Source of the DNA: Virgibacillus_O xinjiangensis
GTDB lineage: Bacteria > Bacillota > Bacilli > Bacillales > Amphibacillaceae
NCBI RefSeq assembly: GCF_042643145.1
Contig: NZ_JBHRSA010000013.1
Coordinates: 24,450 to 88,449, forward strand
Reading direction: 5' to 3'
Length of the DNA: 64,000 bases
Made by a program: the position numbers and the translations under genes. Each line of letters opens with the position of its first letter. Position 1 is the first letter of the stretch. The notes beneath the pieces are model-generated. The model was given only the letters and a program-made list of their open reading frames with translations, was not told the DNA's origin and did not search any database. Shown piece by piece: positions 1 to 6,811 of the stretch.

Positions 1-1020
1 ATTCAGTTGGGCACTAGCAACCATTTCCTGCTCGTTCGCCTTTTCATAGAATTTGACAAAAGACAAAATAGCGATGATATAAAATGGCAAAGTACAAAGT
101 GTGATTAGAAATAACGTCATATTCTGTACTGCCAGCACAATGCCGATAATGATTACCATGCCTATGTCTAAAATCATTGATAATGTAGCGCTGGCTAGAG
201 CATCAATGATTTTATTGGCATCAAGAAACCGGGACATTATGTCTCCGACTTTTCTTGTAGCAAAGAAATTCATGGGCAGGTGTAATACATGCTTAAAATA
301 GCTAAGCATCATATCAATACTCATATGCTGCCCCATGATTAGTAATATGTAACTTCGACTATATTCAAATATAACCTGGAATATATAAACGAACACAAGG
401 CCTATAGAAATAATACTTAACGAATCTTTTGTTCCATTAGGAATAAAATAGTCAATTAATCCTTGAAAGTAGTAAGAACCTAATACTCCAAACAAAGTTA
501 TTAGCAAGGAAGCCAGGAAAATATTGAATATCATCGCTTTCTTTCTGAAAATCGTAGGTAAAAACGATGTTATTCCAGCCACTTTTTCCTTTTGTGGAGC
601 GTATTCTTCAGTAGGGATCATTAGCAATAGAACACCTGTCCATTCCTTTTCAAAGTCCTCAATTGGCTTCTTGACTATTCCTTCCCCAGGATCAGCTATT
701 ATTAGCTTATCTTTTTTGACTTTATGTATTACCACGTAATGAAAATAGGACTTATTCACCATTACATGGGCTATAAGCGGAAAGTGCAGATCTTTTTCCT
801 TCCACACACTGCTGTCTGCTTTTATTGCGGTACAGTCGAAACCTAATTCTTCCATACATTTTTTCAATCCAAAAGCTGATGTTCCATTGGAATCTGTTCC
901 TGACAATTCACGTAATCTGCTGAGTGGAATCTCAGTCTTGTAGGTCTTTAATACAGTTGCAAGGCATGCAATCCCGCAATCTCTTTCATCTTGTTGTCTT
1001 ATACAAATCATACTGACCAT
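1..1020 (-). CDS. Bacteriocin ABC exporter with N-terminal C39 leader peptidase (partial)
   Basis: The frame is open from an ATG at 1020 to the window edge (340 codons), so the C-terminal part, including the ATPase, is missing. Residues 1-140 are a C39 double-glycine peptidase. They show the QxxxxDC motif with Cys15, His94 in SYFHYVV and Asp110 in IADPGEG, which is a complete Cys-His-Asp set. Hydrophobic helices of an ABC exporter begin near residue 165. Such proteins cut leaders after Gly-Gly and export the peptide across the membrane. The two divergent double-glycine peptides just to the right are the obvious substrates. An alternative in-frame ATG at 1011 lies at a better distance from GAGGG and may be the true start. 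Confidence 0.93.
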   Translation of the reverse strand, partial: MVSMICIRQQDERDCGIACLATVLKTYKTEIPLSRLRELSGTDSNGTSAFGLKKCMEELGFDCTAIKADSSVWKEKDLHFPLIAHVMVNKSYFHYVVIHKVKKDKLIIADPGEGIVKKPIEDFEKEWTGVLLLMIPTEEYAPQKEKVAGITSFLPTIFRKKAMIFNIFLASLLITLFGVLGSYYFQGLIDYFIPNGTKDSLSIISIGLVFVYIFQVIFEYSRSYILLIMGQHMSIDMMLSYFKHVLHLPMNFFATRKVGDIMSRFLDANKIIDALASATLSMILDIGMVIIIGIVLAVQNMTLFLITLCTLPFYIIAILSFVKFYEKANEQEMVASAQLN

Positions 1021-1040
1021 AACCCTCAATGCTATTTTAT

Positions 1041-1069
1041 ATTATAGTGCCAATCCGAAAAATGTTACA
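1041..1069 (-). promoter_or_regulatory. Putative sigma-A promoter of the exporter gene
   Basis: Read on the minus strand there is a TATAAT at 1046-1041 and a weak -35, TGTAAC, at 1069-1064, separated by 17 bp. It lies 21 bp upstream of the exporter ATG. The -35 overlaps a TGTTACA direct repeat, so a bound regulator could control it. Confidence 0.45.
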
Positions 1070-1080
1070 CAATTGTTACA
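1063..1080. promoter_or_regulatory. TGTTACA direct repeat between divergent bacteriocin genes
   Basis: TGTTACA occurs at 1063-1069 and again at 1074-1080, an 11-bp period (one helical turn). Tandem repeats like this commonly bind response-regulator dimers, and bacteriocin regulons often use them. No regulator gene is visible in the window on this side, so the role is inferred. Confidence 0.35.
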
Positions 1081-1190
1081 TTTATTCCATAAGGAACTAT
1101 ATCAATTAATCTATTAAAAGGCAATAATACTTTGAAAACTGGAAGAAAAAAGTACAAAAAAACCATAATTAGAAAAATTAAGTAAAAATA

Positions 1191-1219
1191 TTACATTTTC
1201 TTTGCAATTATGCTACTAT
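1191..1219 (+). promoter_or_regulatory. Putative promoter of the bacteriocin peptide operon
   Basis: A -35-like TTACAT at 1191-1196 and a -10-like TACTAT at 1214-1219 are separated by 17 bp. They lie about 40 bp ahead of the first peptide start, in an AT-rich stretch. Confidence 0.4.
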
Positions 1220-1259
1220 ATTTTTTGTGTGTTCAAAAAAGGAAAGGAGGAGGATGAAA

Positions 1260-1430
1260 ATGGAAGAAGCTTTGAAAAAAAATATGAGTGAGAGCGAGCA
1301 TAAAGTTCTCAGTGAAGATGAATTAATGGATATCGATGGTGGATTAGCATTTACTGGTTCTGCAATCGTAGGTGGAGTTCTGTTTGTTGGCGGTGTCGCT
1401 CTTGGTGCTGCTTGGGCATTTTCAGACTGA
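1260..1430 (+). CDS. Double-glycine leader bacteriocin-like peptide A
   Basis: The peptide has 56 residues. The ATG at 1260 is chosen because AAAGGAGG ends 9 bp upstream; an upstream in-frame ATG at 1254 is too close to that site. Residues 1-28 form a classic leader ending LSEDELMDIDGG, the pattern cut by C39 peptidases. The 28-residue core begins LAFTGS, is almost wholly hydrophobic, rich in Gly and Ala with a GxxxG motif (GVALG), and contains no Lys or Arg. This fits a class IIb (two-peptide) bacteriocin subunit that packs helix to helix in a membrane, though a net negative core is unusual. It probably acts with the paralogous peptide encoded 41 bp downstream. Confidence 0.85.
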   Translation: MEEALKKNMSESEHKVLSEDELMDIDGGLAFTGSAIVGGVLFVGGVALGAAWAFSD

Positions 1431-1471
1431 TTTGTAGTTTTAAGTAAAAATTAACTTAGGGAGGAATTCAT

Positions 1472-1654
1472 ATGGATAATGTGGTATCGCTTGAGAAAAA
1501 TAATTATGAAGTTATAGGAAACGACGAACTAATGGATATTGATGGTGGTTTGGTAATCACTGGTTCCATGGTAGTAGCTGGCGTGGGCATCCTTGCTGGT
1601 GGTGTAGCTGTCGGATATGCTGCTGGTACAGTAGTCGAAAACTGGTTAGACTGA
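1472..1654 (+). CDS. Double-glycine leader bacteriocin-like peptide B
   Basis: The peptide has 60 residues, with GGGAGG placed 7 bp before the ATG. The leader (residues 1-26) ends NDELMDIDGG, nearly identical to the end of peptide A's leader, so both should be processed by the same exporter. The 34-residue core begins LVITGS, matching LAFTGS of peptide A, and carries several GxxxG steps (GVAVG, GYAAG) within one long hydrophobic segment, then an acidic tail ENWLD. The two peptides look like diverged copies that became partners. I recognise no named bacteriocin in the core. Confidence 0.85.
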   Translation: MDNVVSLEKNNYEVIGNDELMDIDGGLVITGSMVVAGVGILAGGVAVGYAAGTVVENWLD

Positions 1655-1679
1655 TTAGGCAGAGAGGAAAGTATTGTAC

Positions 1680-1844
1680 ATGACCATTGGTTTTCTGACG
1701 ATTGGTAAGTTAAGTATATTGTTGGGGATTGCTTGTCTTGTCGGACTACTAATAGCTAACTTCTTAAACATTGTCAAGGTTCCAAAATTAGTTCCACCTA
1801 TTGTACTACTAATCTCACTTACAAGTCTATTCGCCCTTATCTAA
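1680..1844 (+). CDS. Putative bacteriocin immunity protein (two-TM, 54 aa)
   Basis: A 54-codon frame follows peptide B by 25 bp. It starts at ATG 1680, or at an in-frame TTG at 1674 that is better spaced from AGAGG. The product has two hydrophobic segments (about residues 10-28 and 38-54) joined by a short basic/proline turn, KVPKLVPP. Small hydrophobic proteins encoded directly after class IIb peptides usually protect the producer, and position and topology are the only evidence here. I recognise no family. Confidence 0.6.
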   Translation: MTIGFLTIGKLSILLGIACLVGLLIANFLNIVKVPKLVPPIVLLISLTSLFALI

Positions 1845-1947
1845 GGGGAATTCATAAAAACAGCAATAAGATTAAGATGGTACTAACAGAGCTTAAAGCA
1901 ACTTGGCTCACACTGAAAGTTTTGGACAGAAGGCACAGTTGATCAGT

Positions 1948-1975
1948 CACTCTTATATAACAGAGTGTTCCTTTC
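1948..1975 (+). terminator. Weak terminator after the bacteriocin operon
   Basis: A CACTCT/AGAGTG stem (1948-1953 with 1962-1967) is followed by a pyrimidine-rich TTCCTTTCT stretch about 100 bp after the immunity gene. Confidence 0.4.
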
Positions 1976-2015
1976 TACTTAAATTACGAATCATTTATAG
2001 AGTAAATCATTTCCT

Positions 2016-2051
2016 CAAACAGTCCAATTTGTAAATGAATTGGACTGTTTG
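2016..2051. terminator. Perfect 14-bp hairpin, probable terminator
   Basis: Arms 2016-2029 and 2038-2051 are fully complementary around an 8-nt loop and are flanked by T-rich sequence. It separates the bacteriocin operon from the DUF3267 gene. The remaining sequence between 1845 and 2143 shows no gene that I can support. Confidence 0.7.
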
Positions 2052-2143
2052 TTTAATTGAAAGCTTATACAGCTACTTATGCTAAAATATAAGAGGTTCG
2101 TTACTATCCATATTTTTAAAGGTCGTAATCTAGGGGAGAAAAC

Positions 2144-2743
2144 ATGTTTAATATAAAGTTCAAAGGAAAATATACAGACGAGAACCAATTGAAAAGAGGA
2201 TCATTGCCTCATAATGCGGTCAAATTCAAAGAGCCGAATAGTATTTCTACAGCGTTTTTATTAGGTGGACTAATCAGTTTGCCTATACTTTTACTTTCCA
2301 CAACTATAATGATTATGAAAATCGAAAATTTCCTGGCCATACCTGTTTATCATTATGTATTCATTGGCCTGCTAAGCATGATTCTTACATATGTGCATGA
2401 ATTGATTCATGCATTCAGTTTGCCAAGATACTCAGAAAAAGAAATCTGGACGAAAATGAACGAAGGGGCCTTGTTCGTTCACTTTAATAGTCCATTATCA
2501 AAATATAGATTTGTATGGGTATGCATGGCGCCGAATATCATACTTGGATATCTCCCCTTTCTATTATTCTCCATTGGAGTTTTTGATTTTAATAATATTA
2601 TATCTGTATATGTTGGCATTTTATCCTGGGTTATGATTCTTACGGGTATTGGTGATTATTTGAACGCCTATAATGCGATCAGACAAGTACCTCCAGATGC
2701 AAGAATCATCAACCATGGAATCAACTCTTACTGGGTTAGATAG
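2144..2743 (+). CDS. DUF3267-family membrane protein, putative zinc metallopeptidase
   Basis: The protein has 199 residues with GGGGAG before the ATG. It has hydrophobic segments near residues 40-60, 68-85, 125-145 and 150-172. An HELIH motif (HExxH) lies at the end of the second helix, around residue 86, as in the DUF3267 family of predicted zincin-like membrane proteases. The substrate is unknown. It is separated from the bacteriocin operon by a hairpin, so involvement in peptide maturation or immunity is only a neighbourhood guess. Confidence 0.75.
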   Translation: MFNIKFKGKYTDENQLKRGSLPHNAVKFKEPNSISTAFLLGGLISLPILLLSTTIMIMKIENFLAIPVYHYVFIGLLSMILTYVHELIHAFSLPRYSEKEIWTKMNEGALFVHFNSPLSKYRFVWVCMAPNIILGYLPFLLFSIGVFDFNNIISVYVGILSWVMILTGIGDYLNAYNAIRQVPPDARIINHGINSYWVR

Positions 2744-3047
2744 CACAAGTAGCTGTTTCTTATAACCTCAGCTCTCAAGGCAGACAATAAAACTCTTTTT
2801 TACTTGTCCACCTTGCAATGGACCTTTGTTGGCTGGATACGTACATCCAAGCTTCGACCATCCTATGAAATCCTCTTCCATCCAACACCTAATAAAGCAC
2901 CCTTCAGCCAACCGGCCAGGCTTGAAGGGTGCTTGTTTATTCGGGCATTGATCCGCTGTAAAATGCTCCTACCTATTAAATGAATAATTACGTATGATAA
3001 ACTATTCTATATTACTTAATAATTTGGAAAGAGGTTAAGCTTATCTC
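2744..3047. other. Intergenic stretch with one terminator
   Basis: Apart from the hairpin at 2895-2934 I see no gene, promoter or repeat that I can defend here. Confidence 0.5.
2895..2934. terminator. Rho-independent terminator
   Basis: A 12-bp stem, AAGCACCCTTCA paired with TGAAGGGTGCTT, has an inner GGCC-containing loop and is followed by GTTTATT. It is placed to end the DUF3267 transcript. Confidence 0.7.
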
Positions 3048-4337
3048 ATGACACTTCTGATATTGTACTTGTTTTTGGCAATAGGCATATCATTTCTTTG
3101 TTCCATACTGGAAGCCGTTTTTCTGTCCACCACTCCCTCGTACTTGAATGTGAGAGCGGAAGACGGAAACAAACGGGCCAATCTTTTCCTGGATCTGAAG
3201 AAAAGTGTGGACCGTCCCCTTTCCGCTATCTTGACGCTCAATACCATCGCCCATACCGTAGGGGCAGCTGGTGTGGGTGCGCAAGCCACTAAAGTATTTG
3301 GTGAAGCATATTTTGGGGTGATTTCGGCTGTTCTTACCATTCTCATCCTTGTCTTTTCCGAGATCATTCCTAAAACGCTGGGCGCCAGGTATTGGAAGAA
3401 AATGGCGCTGGCATCTGGTCAAATCATCCAATACTTGATCTATATTACGTACCCGTTTGTCATCATTTCTGAGCTCATCACCAAAGTGATCTCAAGCAAA
3501 TCCTCTGATGGCCAAGCAACTACGACAAGCAGAGAGGAATTAGCCGTGTTGGCGAATGTTGGGACAGAAGAGGGAGTTTTTGAGGAAAATGAGAATAAAA
3601 TGATCCAAGGCTCCATCAGACTGAAAGGAGTCAAGGTCAGTGAGGCAATGACCCATCGGACCGATATCATTGCACTCCCTGCAGATGCAACGCTGAAAGA
3701 GGTTATATCCGTCATCACCGAAGAAAGATTTTCAAGACTGCCAATCTACGAAAAAAGTATCGATAATATTGTTGGAATACTGTATGTCAAAGATCTCATT
3801 GAGTATCTGAGCGAACCGCATGATATGGATGATTTCGATTTGATGGATTTCTGCAGGACACCGTATATGACGCCAGAGTTCAACACGATGGCAGAGTTAT
3901 TCAAGGATTTCCAGGATAACAACATCCATATCGGCATCATCATCGATGAATTCGGCGGAACAGCTGGGATTGTTACACTGGAAGATCTATTGGAGGAAAT
4001 TGTCGGTGAGATTTTCGATGAAGATGATGAAGTTGTTACCGATATCGTAAAGCTTGATAACAACACCTTCCATGTCAACGGAAGCATCAACTTGGACGAG
4101 GTAGCAGACTATTTCCATGTGAAACTTCCTATCGACGAATATGAAACGCTGAGCGGATTTATCATTAGCCAAATCGGACGTATCCCCGAGGCTGGAGACA
4201 ACGACTCCATTGAGTATGCAGGATTGACCTTCCAGATTGAAGAAGTAGATGGCCGAATGATTTCCAAGGTGAAAGTATCTAGAAATCCTGTAGGGACAGG
4301 GTCATCGTCCGACCTAATGAATCAATCAGAAACATAG
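3048..4337 (+). CDS. CNNM/CorC (HlyC) family membrane protein with CBS pair
   Basis: The protein has 429 residues. An N-terminal CNNM (DUF21) membrane domain of about 190 residues contains four hydrophobic segments. It is followed by a CBS-domain pair (about 200-335, with FSRLPIYEKSIDNIVGILYVKDL) and a C-terminal CorC_HlyC transporter-associated domain (about 345-420). The family is linked to Mg2+/Co2+ efflux or homeostasis and is often misnamed hemolysin. The GAGG site lies 13 bp ahead of the ATG, which is rather far, but no better start is visible. It is a single-gene unit between two terminators. Confidence 0.9.
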   Translation: MTLLILYLFLAIGISFLCSILEAVFLSTTPSYLNVRAEDGNKRANLFLDLKKSVDRPLSAILTLNTIAHTVGAAGVGAQATKVFGEAYFGVISAVLTILILVFSEIIPKTLGARYWKKMALASGQIIQYLIYITYPFVIISELITKVISSKSSDGQATTTSREELAVLANVGTEEGVFEENENKMIQGSIRLKGVKVSEAMTHRTDIIALPADATLKEVISVITEERFSRLPIYEKSIDNIVGILYVKDLIEYLSEPHDMDDFDLMDFCRTPYMTPEFNTMAELFKDFQDNNIHIGIIIDEFGGTAGIVTLEDLLEEIVGEIFDEDDEVVTDIVKLDNNTFHVNGSINLDEVADYFHVKLPIDEYETLSGFIISQIGRIPEAGDNDSIEYAGLTFQIEEVDGRMISKVKVSRNPVGTGSSSDLMNQSET

Positions 4338-4342
4338 ATGTG

Positions 4343-4391
4343 AAAAGTAACCATTCTACTTCTGGCCAGGGGTATAGGATGGTTACTTTTT
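4343..4391 (+). terminator. Rho-independent terminator
   Basis: AAAAGTAACCAT (4343-4354) pairs with ATGGTTACTTTT, followed by more T, directly after the CNNM gene. It is also usable from the minus strand for the amidase gene. Confidence 0.8.
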
Positions 4392-4495
4392 TATAGAATC
4401 TCCTGATTGTCAAAGTTGGCTGGGAAATTCTCGTGCCGCTCTGACTTGCTGTTCGATTGCCATGTGAGAAGGAAGACAGCCTTTCTAGTGATCGC

Positions 4496-5803
4496 TCAGT
4501 CCTTGCTGAAATGGTCTTCCAATCCAGCGACAATGCCCTTAGCAGCTTTTTCTTGGTATCCATCCGTTTGGACTAGCTCTCGTTCTTCCGGATTGGAAAT
4601 GAAACCGAGCTCTATTAATAGAGCCAGTTGCCTGTTTTCTCTCAACACTTTATAATCAGCTTGCTTCGAGCCGCGATCCGTGAGCTGGACGTGACGGACC
4701 AATGATTTCTGAACGGATTCGGCAAGCTCCTGACTCCCATTATTATAAAAGATATCGACTCCACTTATTGATTGGTCTTTGAATGTATTATAGTGCAGAC
4801 TGATGAAGGCATCTGCAGCAGTGGAATTACTGAGTTGCACCCGCTGGTCGACGGAAATGAACGTATCTTCTGTCCGGGTCAACGTGACGGAAGCCCCCTT
4901 ATCACGCAACTGTTCATAAAGTTTCCTTGCTGTAGAAAGGTTTATTGTTTTTTCATCCACCCCTGACCGGACCGCTCCTGTATCCTTTCCACCATGACCC
5001 GGGTCAATAACAAAATGATAGCCAGACAAAGCCTTTTCACCAATTTGCTCCCTGCGTGCATCTTGATTTACATTTTCTTCCCTGACTTCAGCAGGTGATG
5101 CTTCTTTTTCATCATTTTCTTCTGCTTCTTCATCTTCATAGTTTTGAGGGGATACTGTTTCCGATTCCTCTTCTTCTATATCTTCTGGCATCTGTTGCCG
5201 ATCCACTTTTTCATTTGCATCCTCCTCCCTGACTTCAGCAGGTGATGCTTCACCTTCATCACTTACTTCCGCTTTTTCATCCTCATTCTTTGGAGCAGAT
5301 ACTGTTTCCGATTCCTCTTCTTCTATATTTTCTGGCATCTGTTGCCGATCCACTTTTTCATTTGCATCCTCTTCCCTGACTTCAGCAGCCGATCCTTCAC
5401 TTTCATCAACTTCCGCTTCTTCACCCTCATTGTTTGGAGCAGATGCTGTTTCCGATTCCTCTTCTTCGGTATCTTCTGATGTTTGTTGGCGATTCACTTC
5501 TTCATTTGCCCCTGATACCGCTGCCTCTGTGGATTCACTTTTTTCCACCAGCAAATATAGGGCGATCCATGCTTCTTTACCATTATAAAATGTTCTTCCC
5601 CATCCATTCGATTCTTGAAAAATCGTGACCTGTGCACCGCTGTTCAAATAAGCTAGAACTTCTCCGCCTTGGTCTGGTGCCTCCCGCAAATTCACGGTTT
5701 CCGAATGGACCTCATATAACTGCCCACTATCCGCATGGACGGTTGGTTCAAAAATAAAGAGACATACAAAAAAGCCGATACCTACCATAAGTTTATGTTT
5801 CAT
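4496..5803 (-). CDS. SH3-domain N-acetylmuramoyl-L-alanine amidase with acidic repeats
   Basis: The protein has 435 residues; the ATG at 5803 follows GGGAGG and opens a signal peptide ending VHADS. An SH3_3 domain (about 30-90; VNLREAPDQGG) is followed by a Glu/Asp-rich linker of three 49-residue repeats (about 94-241). The C-terminus is an Amidase_3 domain (about 255-433) with the zinc-site landmarks IDPGHGGKDTGA, SLHYN and the catalytic Glu of LIELGFISNPEE. It should cut the bond between MurNAc and L-Ala in peptidoglycan outside the cell. The acidic linker suits a protein exposed to salt. An open frame upstream of 5803 is not likely to be translated. Confidence 0.9.
   Translation of the reverse strand: MKHKLMVGIGFFVCLFIFEPTVHADSGQLYEVHSETVNLREAPDQGGEVLAYLNSGAQVTIFQESNGWGRTFYNGKEAWIALYLLVEKSESTEAAVSGANEEVNRQQTSEDTEEEESETASAPNNEGEEAEVDESEGSAAEVREEDANEKVDRQQMPENIEEEESETVSAPKNEDEKAEVSDEGEASPAEVREEDANEKVDRQQMPEDIEEEESETVSPQNYEDEEAEENDEKEASPAEVREENVNQDARREQIGEKALSGYHFVIDPGHGGKDTGAVRSGVDEKTINLSTARKLYEQLRDKGASVTLTRTEDTFISVDQRVQLSNSTAADAFISLHYNTFKDQSISGVDIFYNNGSQELAESVQKSLVRHVQLTDRGSKQADYKVLRENRQLALLIELGFISNPEERELVQTDGYQEKAAKGIVAGLEDHFSKD
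5081..5521 (-). repeat. Three 147-bp tandem repeats inside the amidase gene
   Basis: The sequence CCTGACTTCA recurs at 5081, 5228 and 5375, an exact 147-bp period (49 codons). The neighbouring acidic codons repeat with it. The first two copies in plus-strand order are the most alike. The unit encodes EVREEDANEKVDRQQMP-type sequence followed by an EEEESETVS run, so copy number can change without breaking the frame. Confidence 0.85.
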
Positions 5804-5924
5804 TTGGAGTGCCTCCCAATTGCTAGTCTGATATATTGGCAGTTTTGCCAATAGACGCGGCCAATATACATGCTGATGGTAGATTGGCAGACTCAAGTTT
5901 TGGAAGGCAGCAAGTCCAAAAAAT

Positions 5925-6030
5925 GTCAAAAGCGCTGTATCATTGTCCGATACAACGCTTTTGTGTGAAGTGCGTAAAATGTGACTCCGGTTTATCCTTT
6001 TCCAACGCAATACACATATTTTATTGGATT
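5925..6030 (-). pseudogene. Relic of an hpaE-like 3' end with its terminator hairpin
   Basis: This block aligns, in the same orientation, with 9732-9836, which is the end of hpaE plus its terminator. Both contain AAGCGCTGTATC, CGCTTTTGT, a shared CTCCG, TATCCT/TTTTCCAACGCAATACA and ATATT in order. Read on the minus strand the block still spells NMCIALE, against NICIALE at the end of HpaE. The hairpin part (5927-5962) may still serve as the terminator of tatA. Confidence 0.6.
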
Positions 6031-6035
6031 CTATA

Positions 6036-6278
6036 TTAAGATTTATTATCGGATTGATTGCTTTCGTCTTTTGCAGCATCGACTTTGACTGCATCTGTGG
6101 CAATGTCATTTACCCGATCGATTGGTTCTTTCACATCATCCAAGATATCGTTTGTCGATCGTTTAAATTCAGATAAAGTTTGTCCAACTGCTTTTCCTAA
6201 TTGCGGAAGTTTCGATGGTCCAAAGATAATTAAAGCAATAAGTAAAATTAAAATAAGCCCTGGAATACCGATATTCAT
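6036..6278 (-). CDS. tatA: Twin-arginine translocase subunit TatA
   Basis: The protein has 80 residues. One N-terminal transmembrane helix (about 5-20) leads through the conserved FGPSKLPQLG hinge into an amphipathic helix (KAVGQTLSEFKRS) and a charged tail, exactly the TatA/E layout. TatA subunits oligomerise to form the pore through which folded proteins cross the membrane, working with TatC. No tatC is adjacent, so the partner must be elsewhere; several Bacillaceae keep an unlinked tatA. It is apparently monocistronic. Confidence 0.92.
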   Translation of the reverse strand: MNIGIPGLILILLIALIIFGPSKLPQLGKAVGQTLSEFKRSTNDILDDVKEPIDRVNDIATDAVKVDAAKDESNQSDNKS

Positions 6279-6296
6279 CAGATTTAAGATAGGTAT

Positions 6297-6615
6297 TTAA
6301 TGACGTGGTGCAAATAAAATTACGGATACACCAATTAGGCAGATACCAGCACCTGTCCAATCATATAAATCAGGTGTTTTCTTATCAATACCCCAACCCC
6401 ATAAAACAGAAAGAACTACAAAAACTCCGCCATATGCGGCATAAACTCTACCGAACGATGGAAAGGCTTGAAATGTAGCAATCACACCGTACAAGGCTAG
6501 TGCCATTCCACCACCTATTCCCCAATAAAGTGGTTTTCCTTCTCTTAACCATAACCAAATTAGATAACCTCCACCAATCTCGGCAATACCTGCAATTATA
6601 AATAATTGATTGCAT
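6297..6615 (-). pseudogene. ynfA: YnfA-family (UPF0060) small membrane protein, start disrupted
   Basis: The conserved family sequence is clear: AEIGGGYLIWLWLREGKP, then FPSFGRVYAAYGGVF, then DWTGAGICLIGVS to the end at 6297. Reading upstream, the correct frame has no ATG, GTG or TTG at the expected start. An ATG at 6615 is about the right distance away but is in a frame that a single extra base would explain. The only in-frame ATG (6506) would delete the first helix. The gene is therefore probably frameshifted, unless it uses a rare start codon or the base is a sequencing error. The family function is unknown, possibly small-multidrug-resistance-like. Confidence 0.65.
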
Positions 6616-6679
6616 AAATTATATAGACCACTTCCAATGACAACATTTTTATAATAGATTATAACTTACTCTTATTGCA

Positions 6680-6811
6680 TTAACCTGCTCCAATACCTAC
6701 AAAAGAAGCAGTACCGTTGTTGTGGTAATGTACCCGGCAGCTTAATGGTAAAATATTAAAAACTGCTGAAGGATCTCCCTGGTAAATGAACAAATATCTA
6801 AAAAGGCACTT
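6680..6811 (-). other. Unexplained 43-codon open stretch directly after the MocR gene
   Basis: In the MocR reading frame, past its TAA, a second open run ends at TAA 6680-6682. It contains sequence such as YQGDPSAVFNILPLS and HYHNNGTASFVGIG, which has a protein-like composition. There is no ATG or ribosome site. It may be the tail of a lost gene, or chance. Confidence 0.25.
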
